Source: an uncultured Collinsella sp. (GTDB lineage Bacteria > Actinomycetota > Coriobacteriia > Coriobacteriales > Coriobacteriaceae). From it: a DNA stretch of 64,000 nucleotides. The stretch is taken from positions 62,001 to 126,000 of the forward strand of contig CABUQV010000004.1 of the NCBI GenBank assembly GCA_902493855.1, given 5' to 3'. The position numbers were made by a program, and so were the translations under genes. Position 1 is the first letter of the stretch; each line of letters begins with the position of its first letter. Positions 42,201 to 49,820 of the stretch are shown here, in pieces. A model generated the notes under the pieces. It made no database searches. It was not told the DNA's origin and saw only the letters and a program-made list of their open reading frames with translations.

Positions 42201-43670
42201 TGCCTCGGTCGCGATATCCTCAACGGCTATTCCGAGGTTTTTGGCAAAACCCTCGAGGAACGAGCCGCAGCCCGCAGAGCACGCCTCGTTGACGACGATA
42301 TCGGTCAGCACGCCGTGGTTGAGCCAGATGGCCTTCATATCCTGTCCGCCGATGTCGAGCACGAAGGTCGCATCGGGAACGCATGCGCACGCGGCGCGGG
42401 CGTGCGCGACCGTCTCGACCGTATGGTAGTCGGCGTGGAACGCGCGCGCGAAAAGCTCCTCGCCGTATCCCGTGGTGCCCACGGCATCGATCGCAAGCGT
42501 GACTCCCGCTGTCTCCCAGCGGTTCTTCAAGCTGACAAGACCCTGTTGGGCGACGTCGAGCGGTCTGCCGTTATTAGACGCGTAGAACGAATCGACAAGC
42601 TCACCCGCCTCATCGACCAGGGCGAACTTGGTCGTCGTGCTCCCCGAATCGATACCGAGCGCCACACGCACCGTCTCTCCGGGCGCATACGCATCCGGAC
42701 CCTTTGCCGGCGTCTCTTTGCCATGGCGTGCCGTAAAATCCGCCTGCTCGGCAGGTGTGGCAAAAAAGGGCTGGGCAAGACGTCCCTCCCCGCTTGCGGG
42801 CGCGACCGTCTCGAGCTTATCCAGCCGGACAAAAGCGTCGGGAAGGTCGATCGGTTGGGACGATGCGAACATGTCGGTCAGCGACAGGGCGGCACCGCGC
42901 GCGACCATGATCTGCGGATCGCGCGGGACGATAACCTGATCGTCCGATAGATTCAGTTGCTCCCGGAACACGCGGACCAGTGTGGGGTTGTAGGCGAGCG
43001 TACCGCCCTCGAAGATTACCGGCGGCTCGATGTCGATACCCTGGGCCAGACCGCCGATCGTTTGGCGGGCGACCGCGTGAAGCGCCGAAAGCGCCAGGTC
43101 GGTGGTAGGAATGCCCTCGTTGAGCAGCGGCTGGATATCGGTCTTTGCGTACACGCCGCAGCGGCCCGAGACCTCGTGGACGGTCGTTCCCCGGCTTGCG
43201 AGCTGCTCGAACTCGCCCGATTCGGTGCCGACCCCCATGAGCTTTGCCATCTCGTCGATAAATGCACCGGTACCGCCTGCGCACGAGCCGTTCATGCGCA
43301 TGTCGGCAACCTCGATGTCTCCCTTATCGTTGGTGCGGAAGAAGATCATCTTGGCGTCTTGGCCGCCCAGCTCGATGGCGCAGCGCGTCTGCGGATAGAA
43401 CCTGCTGATCGCGAGCGCGTTGGCGACCACCTCCTGAACGTACGAGGCGCCCAGCGCGGTCGCGATATCGCGCGCACCCGAGCCGGTCACCGCAACGCGC
43501 AGTGACTCATGGGGAAAGCGCTCGGCGAGCTCGCCGAGCATGGCGCGCACGCTCGCTGTCTGACACGCCCCGTGGCGGCGATATCCCCACCACGCCTCGG
43601 TCATATCCTCGTGCATCGCGTAAACTTTGGTCGTCGTCGACCCTACGTCCAGTCCTACTAGCAACGCCAT
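39231..43670 (-). CDS. 2-hydroxyacyl-CoA dehydratase activase/DUF2229 multidomain protein
   Basis: This 1479-residue protein joins four units. Two BadF/BcrA-type ATPase domains come first, GLDVGSTTTKVYA at 5-17 and GIDSGSTTTKFAL at about 341; both keep the [4Fe-4S]-binding Cys environments GSCAGGTGAF and ACSAGCGSF. DUF2229 and a dehydratase-like region follow, with further cysteines in CRRCNNRCQ, DTVCFPAK, NDICFPAQ and FGCLPNH. Activases of this type use ATP to push one electron at very low potential to a dehydratase or reductase partner. Here both roles seem fused in one chain. ATG 43670 follows GGAGCATT. The tetR gene overlaps its end. The substrate is unknown. Confidence 0.85.
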   Translation of the reverse strand: MALLVGLDVGSTTTKVYAMHEDMTEAWWGYRRHGACQTASVRAMLGELAERFPHESLRVAVTGSGARDIATALGASYVQEVVANALAISRFYPQTRCAIELGGQDAKMIFFRTNDKGDIEVADMRMNGSCAGGTGAFIDEMAKLMGVGTESGEFEQLASRGTTVHEVSGRCGVYAKTDIQPLLNEGIPTTDLALSALHAVARQTIGGLAQGIDIEPPVIFEGGTLAYNPTLVRVFREQLNLSDDQVIVPRDPQIMVARGAALSLTDMFASSQPIDLPDAFVRLDKLETVAPASGEGRLAQPFFATPAEQADFTARHGKETPAKGPDAYAPGETVRVALGIDSGSTTTKFALVDEAGELVDSFYASNNGRPLDVAQQGLVSLKNRWETAGVTLAIDAVGTTGYGEELFARAFHADYHTVETVAHARAACACVPDATFVLDIGGQDMKAIWLNHGVLTDIVVNEACSAGCGSFLEGFAKNLGIAVEDIATEAFSSKAPAVLGSRCTVFMNSSVVSEQRRGKGPGDIMAGLCRSIIENVFTKVIRVSNLNRLGDKVVVQGGTFRNDAVLRAFEQYLGKPVTRAPHPGLMGAIGIALLAREECRKGDAGTSFIGLDAVERFEHREFGGVTCRRCNNRCQRAVVAFGDGSLYVTGNRCPRGGAISWDELVREVPAAEELRPQGACEAQAPGTGRDRTAAAPNLFVDREKLLFESYPTVPVCGGRDVTIGIPRVLEFWDTMPFWSTFFSTLGFKVRVSGRSTKAMYERGLAHVTSDTVCFPAKLVHGHIRNLVDAGVDRIFMPIITTVPTENTASTSEWMCAVVKGYPYVMRNSDNPEERFGVPFDTPLFHWYDEGDRNRQLKAWCKETFDIDADLVAKATEQADRAQETFENQLQLRGRQVLENVREDGGYAVVIASRPYHNDPLVNHGLPKLFSERGIPVLTPDAVPGVCNVDLSNSRIDIVNNYHARMLSCAVIVASTPELELVQMGSFGCGHDAYLTDEIARMMGEMGSKVPMMIKLDESDVAGPMGIRVRSFIESVNRRRAEERAEGARVHAVHPLDDPYKVKYTKRDRHDKIALVPNTSHAFCRLMTAAMRNQGVRAEALDIGREDAIRLGKRYVHNDICFPAQIVIGEALAALKSGKYDPHDVAVVTGKYIGDCRLTHYMPLLRRALDDAGYDYVPVLTNDDVDAHNAHPGFKLGLGPSIQIAYGLPMIDALEAMLRRIRPYELEKGAADAAFDRALDEVIEGMERSGLRGQATGFKRALAIMDAVPYDRSNPHPTVLIVGEYLLNFHLGANHEIERYLEDNGLEVIEARMTDVIRKTYFYKHAQSREFHVDLSLPEKAWYATADNLFELAHDRCDRLGAASPLYEPPTRMPELVRASDKILHHTFDAGEGVLIPAEILEHAKRGCRNFVILQPFGCLPNHVVGRGLIHALKEQYPTAQFLPLDYDPDVSFANVENRLQMLIMNAKAQGCGEAHGETA

Positions 43671-43719
43671 AATGCTCCGTCTCTCGCATTTTTCCCGCTA
43701 GAGATATACCACTCTACGT

Positions 43720-43740
43720 AATACAACAGACTGTTGTATT
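43720..43740. promoter_or_regulatory. Perfect 21-bp TetR-type operator
   Basis: AATACAACAG-A-CTGTTGTATT is a perfect palindrome 50 bp upstream of the activase gene. Size and symmetry fit a TetR-family dimer site, and the tetR gene is the last gene of the same operon. Confidence 0.75.
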
Positions 43741-43752
43741 TAAACTCCGTAT

Positions 43753-43785
43753 AAAAAGCGGCTGCCGAAACGCTTCAGCAGCCGC
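43753..43785 (-). terminator. Terminator after the DUF2798 gene
   Basis: On the minus strand GCGGCTGC and GCAGCCGC form the stem, followed by TTTTTATA. The 165 bp from here to the DUF2798 stop codon show no other feature. Confidence 0.75.
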
Positions 43786-43951
43786 CGAATGCACCAACAG
43801 ATTGTTCTGCGCGCTAGCACGTCGGGCAACGGAGCAGCACGGGCCCTCCGGTCATGCGCACCGCTCACGCCCGCGATGTCGCCGAGAGAGCTGTCCACGC
43901 TTAGGGCTCCAACCAAGCAAGTCGCCCGCGCTCAGCAGATCCCTAAGCGAG

Positions 43952-44500
43952 CTACTCGCACTCAAGAGCCATAGCCTGCTCCAAGAGCTCGGCATGCTCC
44001 TCCTCGAAAACCGTCCCCACAGGGAAGGCGCGACGGAAGACGAAGTGGGAAATCGGACCGGCTACCAAAAGGTTCCACGGCAGCGCCATCACAAAATTAT
44101 GCGGGATGTTTATCATCCAGATCGCGGGCACGGAATACAGGTTCGCAAGGATGCCGCCGGGCATGTGCGTCAGACCCTCGCAGGCACCGTACAGCGACAT
44201 GATGATGACCATGGGAACGACCATGCAGGAGCTGACGGCGAGCGTCATGGCAAGTGGCGAGCTCTTGCCCGGCGTGACCAAGTACTTAAAGGCGAAACCC
44301 TTGGCGAGCGGGCTGGCGACGAACCAGTCGCAGCACATGGCAAAAATGTAGGCAACGGGGAAGCCGAGCCACGCAGCGGCAACGACCTCGCCGTTGATGG
44401 CCCCGTGCTGCAGGGCAACGTTGTAGATGCTCATCCAGAGCACCATGCAAAAGCACATGATAAAGGTGAACAGCAGGCTCTCCCGTTTGTTGATAGGCAT
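43952..44500 (-). CDS. DUF2798 family membrane protein
   Basis: This 182-residue membrane protein has four hydrophobic segments arranged as two DUF2798 repeats: ESLLFTFIMCFCMVLWMSIY at about 7-26 and SPLAMTLAVSSCMVVPMVIIM in the second half. No function is established for the family. ATG 44500 is the first start after GAGAGGAAT, although the spacing is long (about 13 bases). A strong terminator 45 bp upstream may attenuate its transcription. Confidence 0.8.
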   Translation of the reverse strand: MPINKRESLLFTFIMCFCMVLWMSIYNVALQHGAINGEVVAAAWLGFPVAYIFAMCCDWFVASPLAKGFAFKYLVTPGKSSPLAMTLAVSSCMVVPMVIIMSLYGACEGLTHMPGGILANLYSVPAIWMINIPHNFVMALPWNLLVAGPISHFVFRRAFPVGTVFEEEHAELLEQAMALECE

Positions 44501-44544
44501 AAAGGGCAGATTCCTCTCTGTGTTGTACCGCGGCGCCACGCAAC

Positions 44545-44594
44545 AAAAACGGGCGGGCAAGATGGAGCTGTTGGAACTTCATCTCGCCCGCCCG
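44545..44594 (-). terminator. Terminator or attenuator 45 bp before the DUF2798 gene
   Basis: On the minus strand CGGGCGGGCGAGATGAAG pairs with CTCCATCTTGCCCGCCCG (two mismatches) and is followed by TTTTTG. It ends ThrE transcripts or controls entry into the DUF2798 gene. Confidence 0.85.
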
Positions 44595-44710
44595 TGGTAC
44601 GCGCGTCTGCGACTACTTATGTGGTGGAACCAGCCTAGCACGAAACGCATGCGCTTCGTAAGCGTTGAGTTTATGAAGATGCAGGGCACCGATAATCCCC
44701 CGACCCCATA

Positions 44711-44777
44711 AGTTGCGGTGGAATACGGACTGTTTTGACCCTTTAAGCAACAATTCAGTCCCTATTTCACCGCAACT
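44711..44777 (-). repeat. PAL-A palindromic element, copy 3
   Basis: The same 67-bp size and arms as copy 1, with inner stem GGACTG/CAGTCC and a different loop. It lies 36 bp after the ThrE stop codon in the same orientation as the other copies, next to a PAL-B hairpin. Confidence 0.85.
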
Positions 44778-44780
44778 CAT

Positions 44781-44813
44781 TTGGTGCAAAGTAACCTGTC
44801 CCCCTTGCACCAA
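44781..44813 (-). repeat. PAL-B stop-codon hairpin, copy 5
   Basis: On the minus strand TTGGTGCAA and TTGCACCAA pair around GGGGACAGGTTAC. The left arm follows directly on the TAA stop codon of the ThrE gene. Confidence 0.82.
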
Positions 44814-46382
44814 TTAGCTGGTATGGCGCCAGCGAGGGTCGGTGAGGGTTCTCGCCACGCCCAAGCCAACGGGCAGAAACGCCACGATGAGCACTGCGCG
44901 CACAAACCAGCCGAGCATGTTGACCGTGTCGAAGGTGCACATGTAATACATAGAGCGATAGAGATACAGACCGGGCACCATAATGACAATCGAAGGCACC
45001 GTGAGGGCGATGCGCGGGTAGGTGAGCTTGACTTCGGCCAAGCTTGCCAGCAGACCCGATACCAGCGCGCCGATAAACGCTGCTGCCTCGGGAGGCATTC
45101 CCGTGCTGAGGCCCAGGAAGGGAATCATCGTCGGCGCATCGACAAGGGTCAGACGCAGGGTATTGGACACGGCGCCGATCAACCCAGCTGCCGCGGCCAT
45201 CTTTACCGGGCTGTTGAACATCACCGAGAAGCCGAATACGCCAACGAAGCTCATCACCACGCGCAGGAGCGTAAGGGCAAGCGGCGAAAGGCCCAGTGGG
45301 GCAAAGTCGTCCGGCGCCAGGCCAACACACTCGGCAACCATCCAACCTACGAGCGTCGCCATCACAATAATCGATACGGCATATGAAAGGCGCTCGATAC
45401 CGCTTCGCATGTCGAGCTTGGCGATGTCGAGGCCCGCCGTAATGAGCGGAAAGCCGGGAATCACAAAGAGCATGGCGCCGATATAGCCTTCTTGGTGCGA
45501 CATTGCCCCCGGTATGACCTGGCCAAGGCCGAGCAATGCCAGCAGATACGAAACGCAAGCGAGCGCAACGCCGGTCGTCAGCGCGCTGAACTGACCAAGG
45601 CCTTGCTTGAGAATATGGGAGCGGGCAAAGTTGCCGACACCCGCGCCCACAAACGCGCAGGCCATCTCGATAGGGCCGCCGCCGAGCAAAAAGACGAAGG
45701 CGCCGCAAGCACAAGCTGCCGCAAGGCCCTGTTGCCAGGGAGAGTAATCGGGTTTTGAACTCTCAACGGTCTTGAGCATCTCGTGGTATTCGTGCACGGT
45801 AAACCGGCGCCCATACGTCTCGATTTCCTTTAAGAAGCTCTCCATCATCCAAATGCGATGGGTATTGACTCCCGTTGTGGGCAGGCTGACAACCTCGTTA
45901 AAGCAGTGGCCATCTTCGATGCAGGTGCACTCAAACGACAGAAGACTTAAGTCAACGTGGATGGTGACACCGAGTACGGCGGCAACACGATTCATGGTAT
46001 CGCGCACGCGCCAGGCACCCGTTCCGCTTGCCAGCATAAGCATGCCGGTGCGGCAGATGATGGATGATTTATCGGTGAGCGGCGCATCGACGGCAAGCTC
46101 ATCGCCTGCCGTCACGATCTGGTGCCAGTCAGTTTTCATATGGAGCGCGCCGGCACGAACGCCGTGGTGCATGGGGGCTCTCGAAAGCAGCGAGTCAAGG
46201 CGCGAAGGCTGTGGGGGCTCCGTTGATTCGTCCTCAACCTCATCAGTCTCTTCATCGACCAGATCAAAGGAATCAAGCGGCGCTGGCTCGCGACGGTCGA
46301 TCAGCTCCTCGTCCTCATCATCAAAGTAATTGAACTGATCGAGCATGTCCTCTTCGATTGAACGCTCGCTCGCGTCGTCCAT
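44814..46382 (-). CDS. Threonine/serine exporter family protein (ThrE-like, fused)
   Basis: This 522-residue inner-membrane protein joins the two halves of the ThrE family. Residues 1-70 are acidic and low complexity (DEDEELIDR, DEETDEVEDES). DUF1212 follows with MLMLASGTGAWRVRDTMNRVA near residue 115, then about ten membrane segments ending in a DUF3815-type part (AAAAGLIGAVSNTLRL). In Corynebacterium, ThrE exports threonine and serine. ATG 46382 follows GGGAGCG. It is a single gene whose stop codon starts a PAL-B hairpin. Confidence 0.88.
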   Translation of the reverse strand: MDDASERSIEEDMLDQFNYFDDEDEELIDRREPAPLDSFDLVDEETDEVEDESTEPPQPSRLDSLLSRAPMHHGVRAGALHMKTDWHQIVTAGDELAVDAPLTDKSSIICRTGMLMLASGTGAWRVRDTMNRVAAVLGVTIHVDLSLLSFECTCIEDGHCFNEVVSLPTTGVNTHRIWMMESFLKEIETYGRRFTVHEYHEMLKTVESSKPDYSPWQQGLAAACACGAFVFLLGGGPIEMACAFVGAGVGNFARSHILKQGLGQFSALTTGVALACVSYLLALLGLGQVIPGAMSHQEGYIGAMLFVIPGFPLITAGLDIAKLDMRSGIERLSYAVSIIVMATLVGWMVAECVGLAPDDFAPLGLSPLALTLLRVVMSFVGVFGFSVMFNSPVKMAAAAGLIGAVSNTLRLTLVDAPTMIPFLGLSTGMPPEAAAFIGALVSGLLASLAEVKLTYPRIALTVPSIVIMVPGLYLYRSMYYMCTFDTVNMLGWFVRAVLIVAFLPVGLGVARTLTDPRWRHTS

Positions 46383-46450
46383 ATAGACGCTCCCTTCCTA
46401 CCGACTAACCCCCATCCTAGGCAGCAACGGCTAAAGGAAACATAAAAGAG

Positions 46451-46485
46451 ACGGCTGTCATGCGAGCCATGTGCTCAACAGCCGT
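46451..46485 (-). terminator. Terminator-like hairpin upstream of the ThrE gene
   Basis: On the minus strand ACGGCTGT and ACAGCCGT pair and are followed by CTCTTTTATG. It lies at the far end of the 429-bp lysS-ThrE gap and would stop lysS read-through. Confidence 0.65.
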
Positions 46486-46581
46486 TGGGCAGTCGTTTAA
46501 GAACGTCCCCAATGACTACATCGATGTTCTAAGTGTCAACCAAGTCAACGCCGCAGGTAGAGGACGGACAGCGAGCGACGT

Positions 46582-46668
46582 CCAGGGCGAACAAGTTGGC
46601 ATGAAAAAGGCAAGGCATAGACCTTCTGGTCATGCCTTACCTTTTGAATGACAAATTGTCGCCCTGGG
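46582..46668. repeat. PAL-D long palindrome, copy 2
   Basis: An 87-bp near-perfect hairpin has outer arms CCAGGGCGA/TCGCCCTGG, middle arms AAAAGGCAAGGCAT/ATGCCTTACCTTTT and core GACC-TTCT-GGTC. It shares the core of copy 1 (29292-29394) but not the outer arms. Confidence 0.82.
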
Positions 46669-46686
46669 CGGCGCGCAGCGTCAACT

Positions 46687-46808
46687 GGTTACGCGGGTTG
46701 GTAAACCCGCGTAACCACCTAGGTCGCGCCCTTGAAGTTGAACGTCAGATTGTCCAAATGCGGCCCGCGCAGCGTCGAGCCGTTACGCGGTTCGTAGAAC
46801 CGCGTAAC
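46687..46808. repeat. PAL-C hairpins, two copies 95 bp apart
   Basis: GGTTACGCGGGTT/AACCCGCGTAACC (46687-46716) and GTTACGCGG/CCGCGTAAC (46782-46808) are perfect stems. The second lies three bases after the lysS stop codon. Both are followed on the minus strand by GACGCTGCGC and, further on, GACAAT-TG, so a unit of about 95 bp is tandemly repeated. Confidence 0.85.
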
Positions 46809-46811
46809 AAG

Positions 46812-48776
46812 TTAGTACATCTTTGCGCCGGCGGGGATGGAGGCGTCGAGCTGGATCAGGTTGAGGCGCTCCTCGCCCTCCTCCTCGTGGACAGCGCTGA
46901 TCAGCATGCCGCAGCTGGGAATACCCATCATCTTGCGCGGAGGCAGGTTGGTGATGGCGAGCAAGGTCTTGCCAACCAGGTCCTCGGGCTCGTAATAAGC
47001 GTGAATACCGGAGAGGATGGTGCGGTCGGTGCCGGTGCCGTCGTCGAGCGTAAAGTTCAGCAGCTTCTTGGACTTCTTGACGGCCTCGCATGCCTTGACC
47101 TTCACAGCGCGGAAGTCGCTCTTGGAGAAGGTATCAAAGTCGACGAACTCCTCAAACAGCGGCTCAACGGCGATCTTGGAGTAATCGAGCGTGGGCTTAA
47201 GCGACTTAACGAATGGGCTCGCGGCGTTGCCGGCCTCGGCAGCCTTGGCGGCAGCGGCACCGGACTGGAAACCCTTCTCGGGCTTCATGTGCGGGAACAG
47301 CAGCACGTCGCGGATAGAAGCCTGGTTGGTAAGCAGCATGACCACGCGGTCGATACCAATGCCAATACCGCCCGCGGGAGGCATACCGTACTCGAGGGCG
47401 CGCACGTAGTCCTCGTCATACTCCATGGCCTCATCGTCGCCGCCGGCCTTCTCGGCCATCTGGGCGGCAAAGCGCTCGGCCTGGTCGACCGGGTCGTTGA
47501 GCTCGGAGAACGCGTTGGCGTACTCGTGGCCGGCAATAACCAGCTCAAAGCGGTGCGTCAGGCGCGGGTCGTCCTCAAAACGCTTGGCAAGCGGGCTGAC
47601 CTCGATGGGGTAATCGCACACGAAGGTCGGGTTGACGATGGTGTCCTCGCCCAGCTCATCGTAGATCTCGGCGATAATCTTGCCGGCGGTCCACTCGGGC
47701 TTAATCTCCAGGCCCTTCTCACGCGCGGCGGAAGCAAGCTCCTCGACCGGCGTGTCGATGGTGACCTGCTTGCCGAGCACATCGGAGACGATGTCGGTCA
47801 TGGGACGGCTGGCCCACTCACCAGAAAGGTCGATGGTCTGGCCCTGGTACTCGATGACCTCGGGGTTGCCGATGGCCTTGTTAGCCGCCTTAATGACGCC
47901 CTGGGCGAGCGCCTTCATGCCCTCGAGGTCGGAGAAGGCACGGTAGGCCTCCATCGTGGTGAACTCGGGGTTGTGGGTGAGGTCCATGCCCTCGTTACGG
48001 AAGATGCGGCCGATCTCGAACACGCGCTCAAAACCACCGACGATGCAGCGCTTGAGGTGCAGCTCGGTGGCAATACGCAGGTAGCACTCCTGATCGAGCG
48101 CGTTGAAGTGGGTAATGAACGGCTTGGCAGTAGCGCCGCCCTGGATGGTCTGCAGGATGGGGGTCTCGACCTCCATGTAGCCGTCGGACTCCATAAAGCG
48201 ACGGAAGGTGGAGAGAATCTGCGAACGCTTACGGAAGGTCTCGCGAACGTCGTCGTTGGCGATCAGGTCAACATAGCGCTGGCGATAGCGGGTCTCCTTG
48301 TCGGAAAGACCGTGGAACTTCTCGGGCAGCGGACGAACGGCCTTGGAAAGCAGGGTCGCGCTCTTAGTGGCAACGGAAAGCTGGCCGCGCTGGGTGCGCA
48401 CGACCACGCCGGTCACGCCCAGGATGTCGCCCAGGTCGAGGGCCTTGAGCGTATTCCAGGCAGCCTCGTCCATGTCGTTGATGCGGCAGAACAGTTGAAT
48501 CTCGGCAGTCGCATCGCGCACGACGATGAACATGATCTTGCCCTGACCGCGCTTGGCGACCACACGGCCGGCGATCTTCACGACATCCTCGGTGTCCTCA
48601 CCATCGGCAAGATCGGCGTACTTAGTCTCGATATCGGCGACGTAGTCCTCAAGCTCAGAGTGCTCGGGATAGGGGTTCTGGCCCGCCTCGAACAGGGCGG
48701 CGCGCTTGGCCAGGCGGGTGGCGCGCTCGTCGTTGAGCGTCGATGCCTGATCGGCGGCGTTCTGGTTCTCTGCCAT
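46812..48776 (-). CDS. lysS: Lysyl-tRNA synthetase with C-terminal tRNA-binding domain
   Basis: This 654-residue class IIb enzyme charges tRNA-Lys. The OB-fold anticodon domain (about residues 60-170) and class II core are standard, with motif 2 FRNEGMDLTHNPEFT and motif 3 GIGIGIDRVVMLLT. The usual protein ends near residue 500. Here about 110 further residues form a Trbp111/EMAP-II-like OB-fold (FSKSDFRAVKVKACEAV, then NLPPRKMMGIPSCGMLISA), a general tRNA-binding module better known at the end of MetRS. The start follows GAGGAGCTA. It follows greA after a terminator. Confidence 0.96.
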   Translation of the reverse strand: MAENQNAADQASTLNDERATRLAKRAALFEAGQNPYPEHSELEDYVADIETKYADLADGEDTEDVVKIAGRVVAKRGQGKIMFIVVRDATAEIQLFCRINDMDEAAWNTLKALDLGDILGVTGVVVRTQRGQLSVATKSATLLSKAVRPLPEKFHGLSDKETRYRQRYVDLIANDDVRETFRKRSQILSTFRRFMESDGYMEVETPILQTIQGGATAKPFITHFNALDQECYLRIATELHLKRCIVGGFERVFEIGRIFRNEGMDLTHNPEFTTMEAYRAFSDLEGMKALAQGVIKAANKAIGNPEVIEYQGQTIDLSGEWASRPMTDIVSDVLGKQVTIDTPVEELASAAREKGLEIKPEWTAGKIIAEIYDELGEDTIVNPTFVCDYPIEVSPLAKRFEDDPRLTHRFELVIAGHEYANAFSELNDPVDQAERFAAQMAEKAGGDDEAMEYDEDYVRALEYGMPPAGGIGIGIDRVVMLLTNQASIRDVLLFPHMKPEKGFQSGAAAAKAAEAGNAASPFVKSLKPTLDYSKIAVEPLFEEFVDFDTFSKSDFRAVKVKACEAVKKSKKLLNFTLDDGTGTDRTILSGIHAYYEPEDLVGKTLLAITNLPPRKMMGIPSCGMLISAVHEEEGEERLNLIQLDASIPAGAKMY

Positions 48777-48794
48777 AAGTTAGCTCCTCAAACT

Positions 48795-48832
48795 AAAACG
48801 CTCCCCAGGATTCGGTCCCAGGGAGCGAAAAC
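48795..48832 (-). terminator. Terminator of greA
   Basis: On the minus strand GCTCCCTGGGACC and CCTGGGGAGC form the stem, followed by GTTTTAG, between greA and lysS. Confidence 0.8.
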
Positions 48833-48855
48833 ATACCTTTACGCGGGACCGTGGT

Positions 48856-49326
48856 CTAGCGTGCGATCTTGGCGATGGTGTAGACGCGAGTCTTGCCGGA
48901 AGGCGTAACGACCTCGACGGAGTCGCCCTCGCCGTGACCGATGATGGCGTGACCGACCGGAGACTCGTTGGAGATCTTGTGCTCGAGCGAGTTGGTCTCG
49001 GTGGTACCGACGAGCGTGACTTCCATGACCTCGCCGTTGGGATCAATCAGCGAAACGGTGGAACCGATGGAGACGGTCAGGTCGCCCGTGGTGGCAGCAA
49101 CCTGAGCGTTGGCGAGGATGGCCTGGATCTCGGCAATACGAGCGGCGTTCTGGGCCTGCTTGTCCTTAGCGGCGTCGTACTCGGAGTTCTCCGAAAGGTC
49201 GCCGAACGCGCGGGCTTCCTTGATGTCCTCGACGATCTCCTTGGCGTAATCGCCCTCACGCCAAGCGAGCTCCTCGACGAGCTTCTGGCGGCCCTCAGCG
49301 GTCAGTACGATCTGGCTTGCGTCCAT
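48856..49326 (-). CDS. greA: Transcription elongation factor GreA
   Basis: GreA, 156 residues, rescues backtracked RNA polymerase by stimulating RNA cleavage. The coiled-coil N-terminal domain carries the acidic tip pair in ARAFGDLSENSEYDAA, and the C-terminal domain includes ESPVGHAIIGH. ATG 49326 follows GGGGAGATATCC; a start ten codons upstream would exceed the family length of about 157. Confidence 0.97.
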   Translation of the reverse strand: MDASQIVLTAEGRQKLVEELAWREGDYAKEIVEDIKEARAFGDLSENSEYDAAKDKQAQNAARIAEIQAILANAQVAATTGDLTVSIGSTVSLIDPNGEVMEVTLVGTTETNSLEHKISNESPVGHAIIGHGEGDSVEVVTPSGKTRVYTIAKIAR

Positions 49327-49374
49327 ACGGATATCTCCCCAACTCTGATCAAACAATCAACTGTCAACAAAACG

Positions 49375-49407
49375 AAAAAGACCGGCTAGCCTGCGGGCAA
49401 GCCGGTC
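49375..49407 (-). terminator. Terminator of tatA
   Basis: On the minus strand GACCGGCT and AGCCGGTC pair and are followed by TTTTTCGTTTT. Confidence 0.85.
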
Positions 49408-49432
49408 AGGTGCTCACCCCAAAGGGATGGGA

Positions 49433-49708
49433 CTACTCTGCGTCCGCGTCGCTGTCCTCTGCCTGCTTCTTCTTGGCAGCAGCGAGCTTGGCCTCGAGCT
49501 CAGCGATCTCCTTGTCCTCCTCGGACTGCTCGACCACGACCTCCTCGGCCTGCTTGGTCTCGGCCTTATCGTCGCCCTCCATACCCTCACGGATATTCTT
49601 GACGGTAGAGCCGAGGGACTTGCCGAGCTTCGGCAGGTTCTTGGGCCCGAAGATAATCAGGACAACGACGAGAATAATGATGAGCTCAGGAGCCCTCAGT
49701 CCAAACAT
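49433..49708 (-). CDS. tatA: Sec-independent protein translocase TatA/TatB-type subunit
   Basis: This 91-residue protein forms the pore-like part of the twin-arginine translocase. It has one N-terminal helix (APELIIILVVVLIIFGPKN), then the hinge and amphipathic helix LPKLGKSLGSTVKNIREG, then a charged tail rich in Glu and Lys. The FGPKNLPKLGKSLG hinge fits TatA. ATG 49708 follows GGAGG; a longer frame would read through tRNA-Pro. tatC is not nearby. Confidence 0.92.
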   Translation of the reverse strand: MFGLRAPELIIILVVVLIIFGPKNLPKLGKSLGSTVKNIREGMEGDDKAETKQAEEVVVEQSEEDKEIAELEAKLAAAKKKQAEDSDADAE

Positions 49709-49781
49709 GTAGACCTCCACAATACAGCGAGACAAGCTCGAATGAGTATACCGCGGGTATCGCGGTATCACAACACTAGCT

Positions 49782-49809
49782 AAAAAAAGGGACCGCAAGA
49801 AGCGGTCCC
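49782..49809 (-). terminator. Terminator of tRNA-Pro
   Basis: On the minus strand GGGACCGC and GCGGTCCC form a perfect stem followed by seven T. Confidence 0.92.
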
Positions 49810-49820
49810 TCCTCATGCTC

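Noticed and set aside
44500..44813. T-box riboswitch upstream of the DUF2798 gene
   Set aside because: The GTGGCGCCGCGG match lies after the terminator rather than before it, and no stem I or specifier loop is visible.
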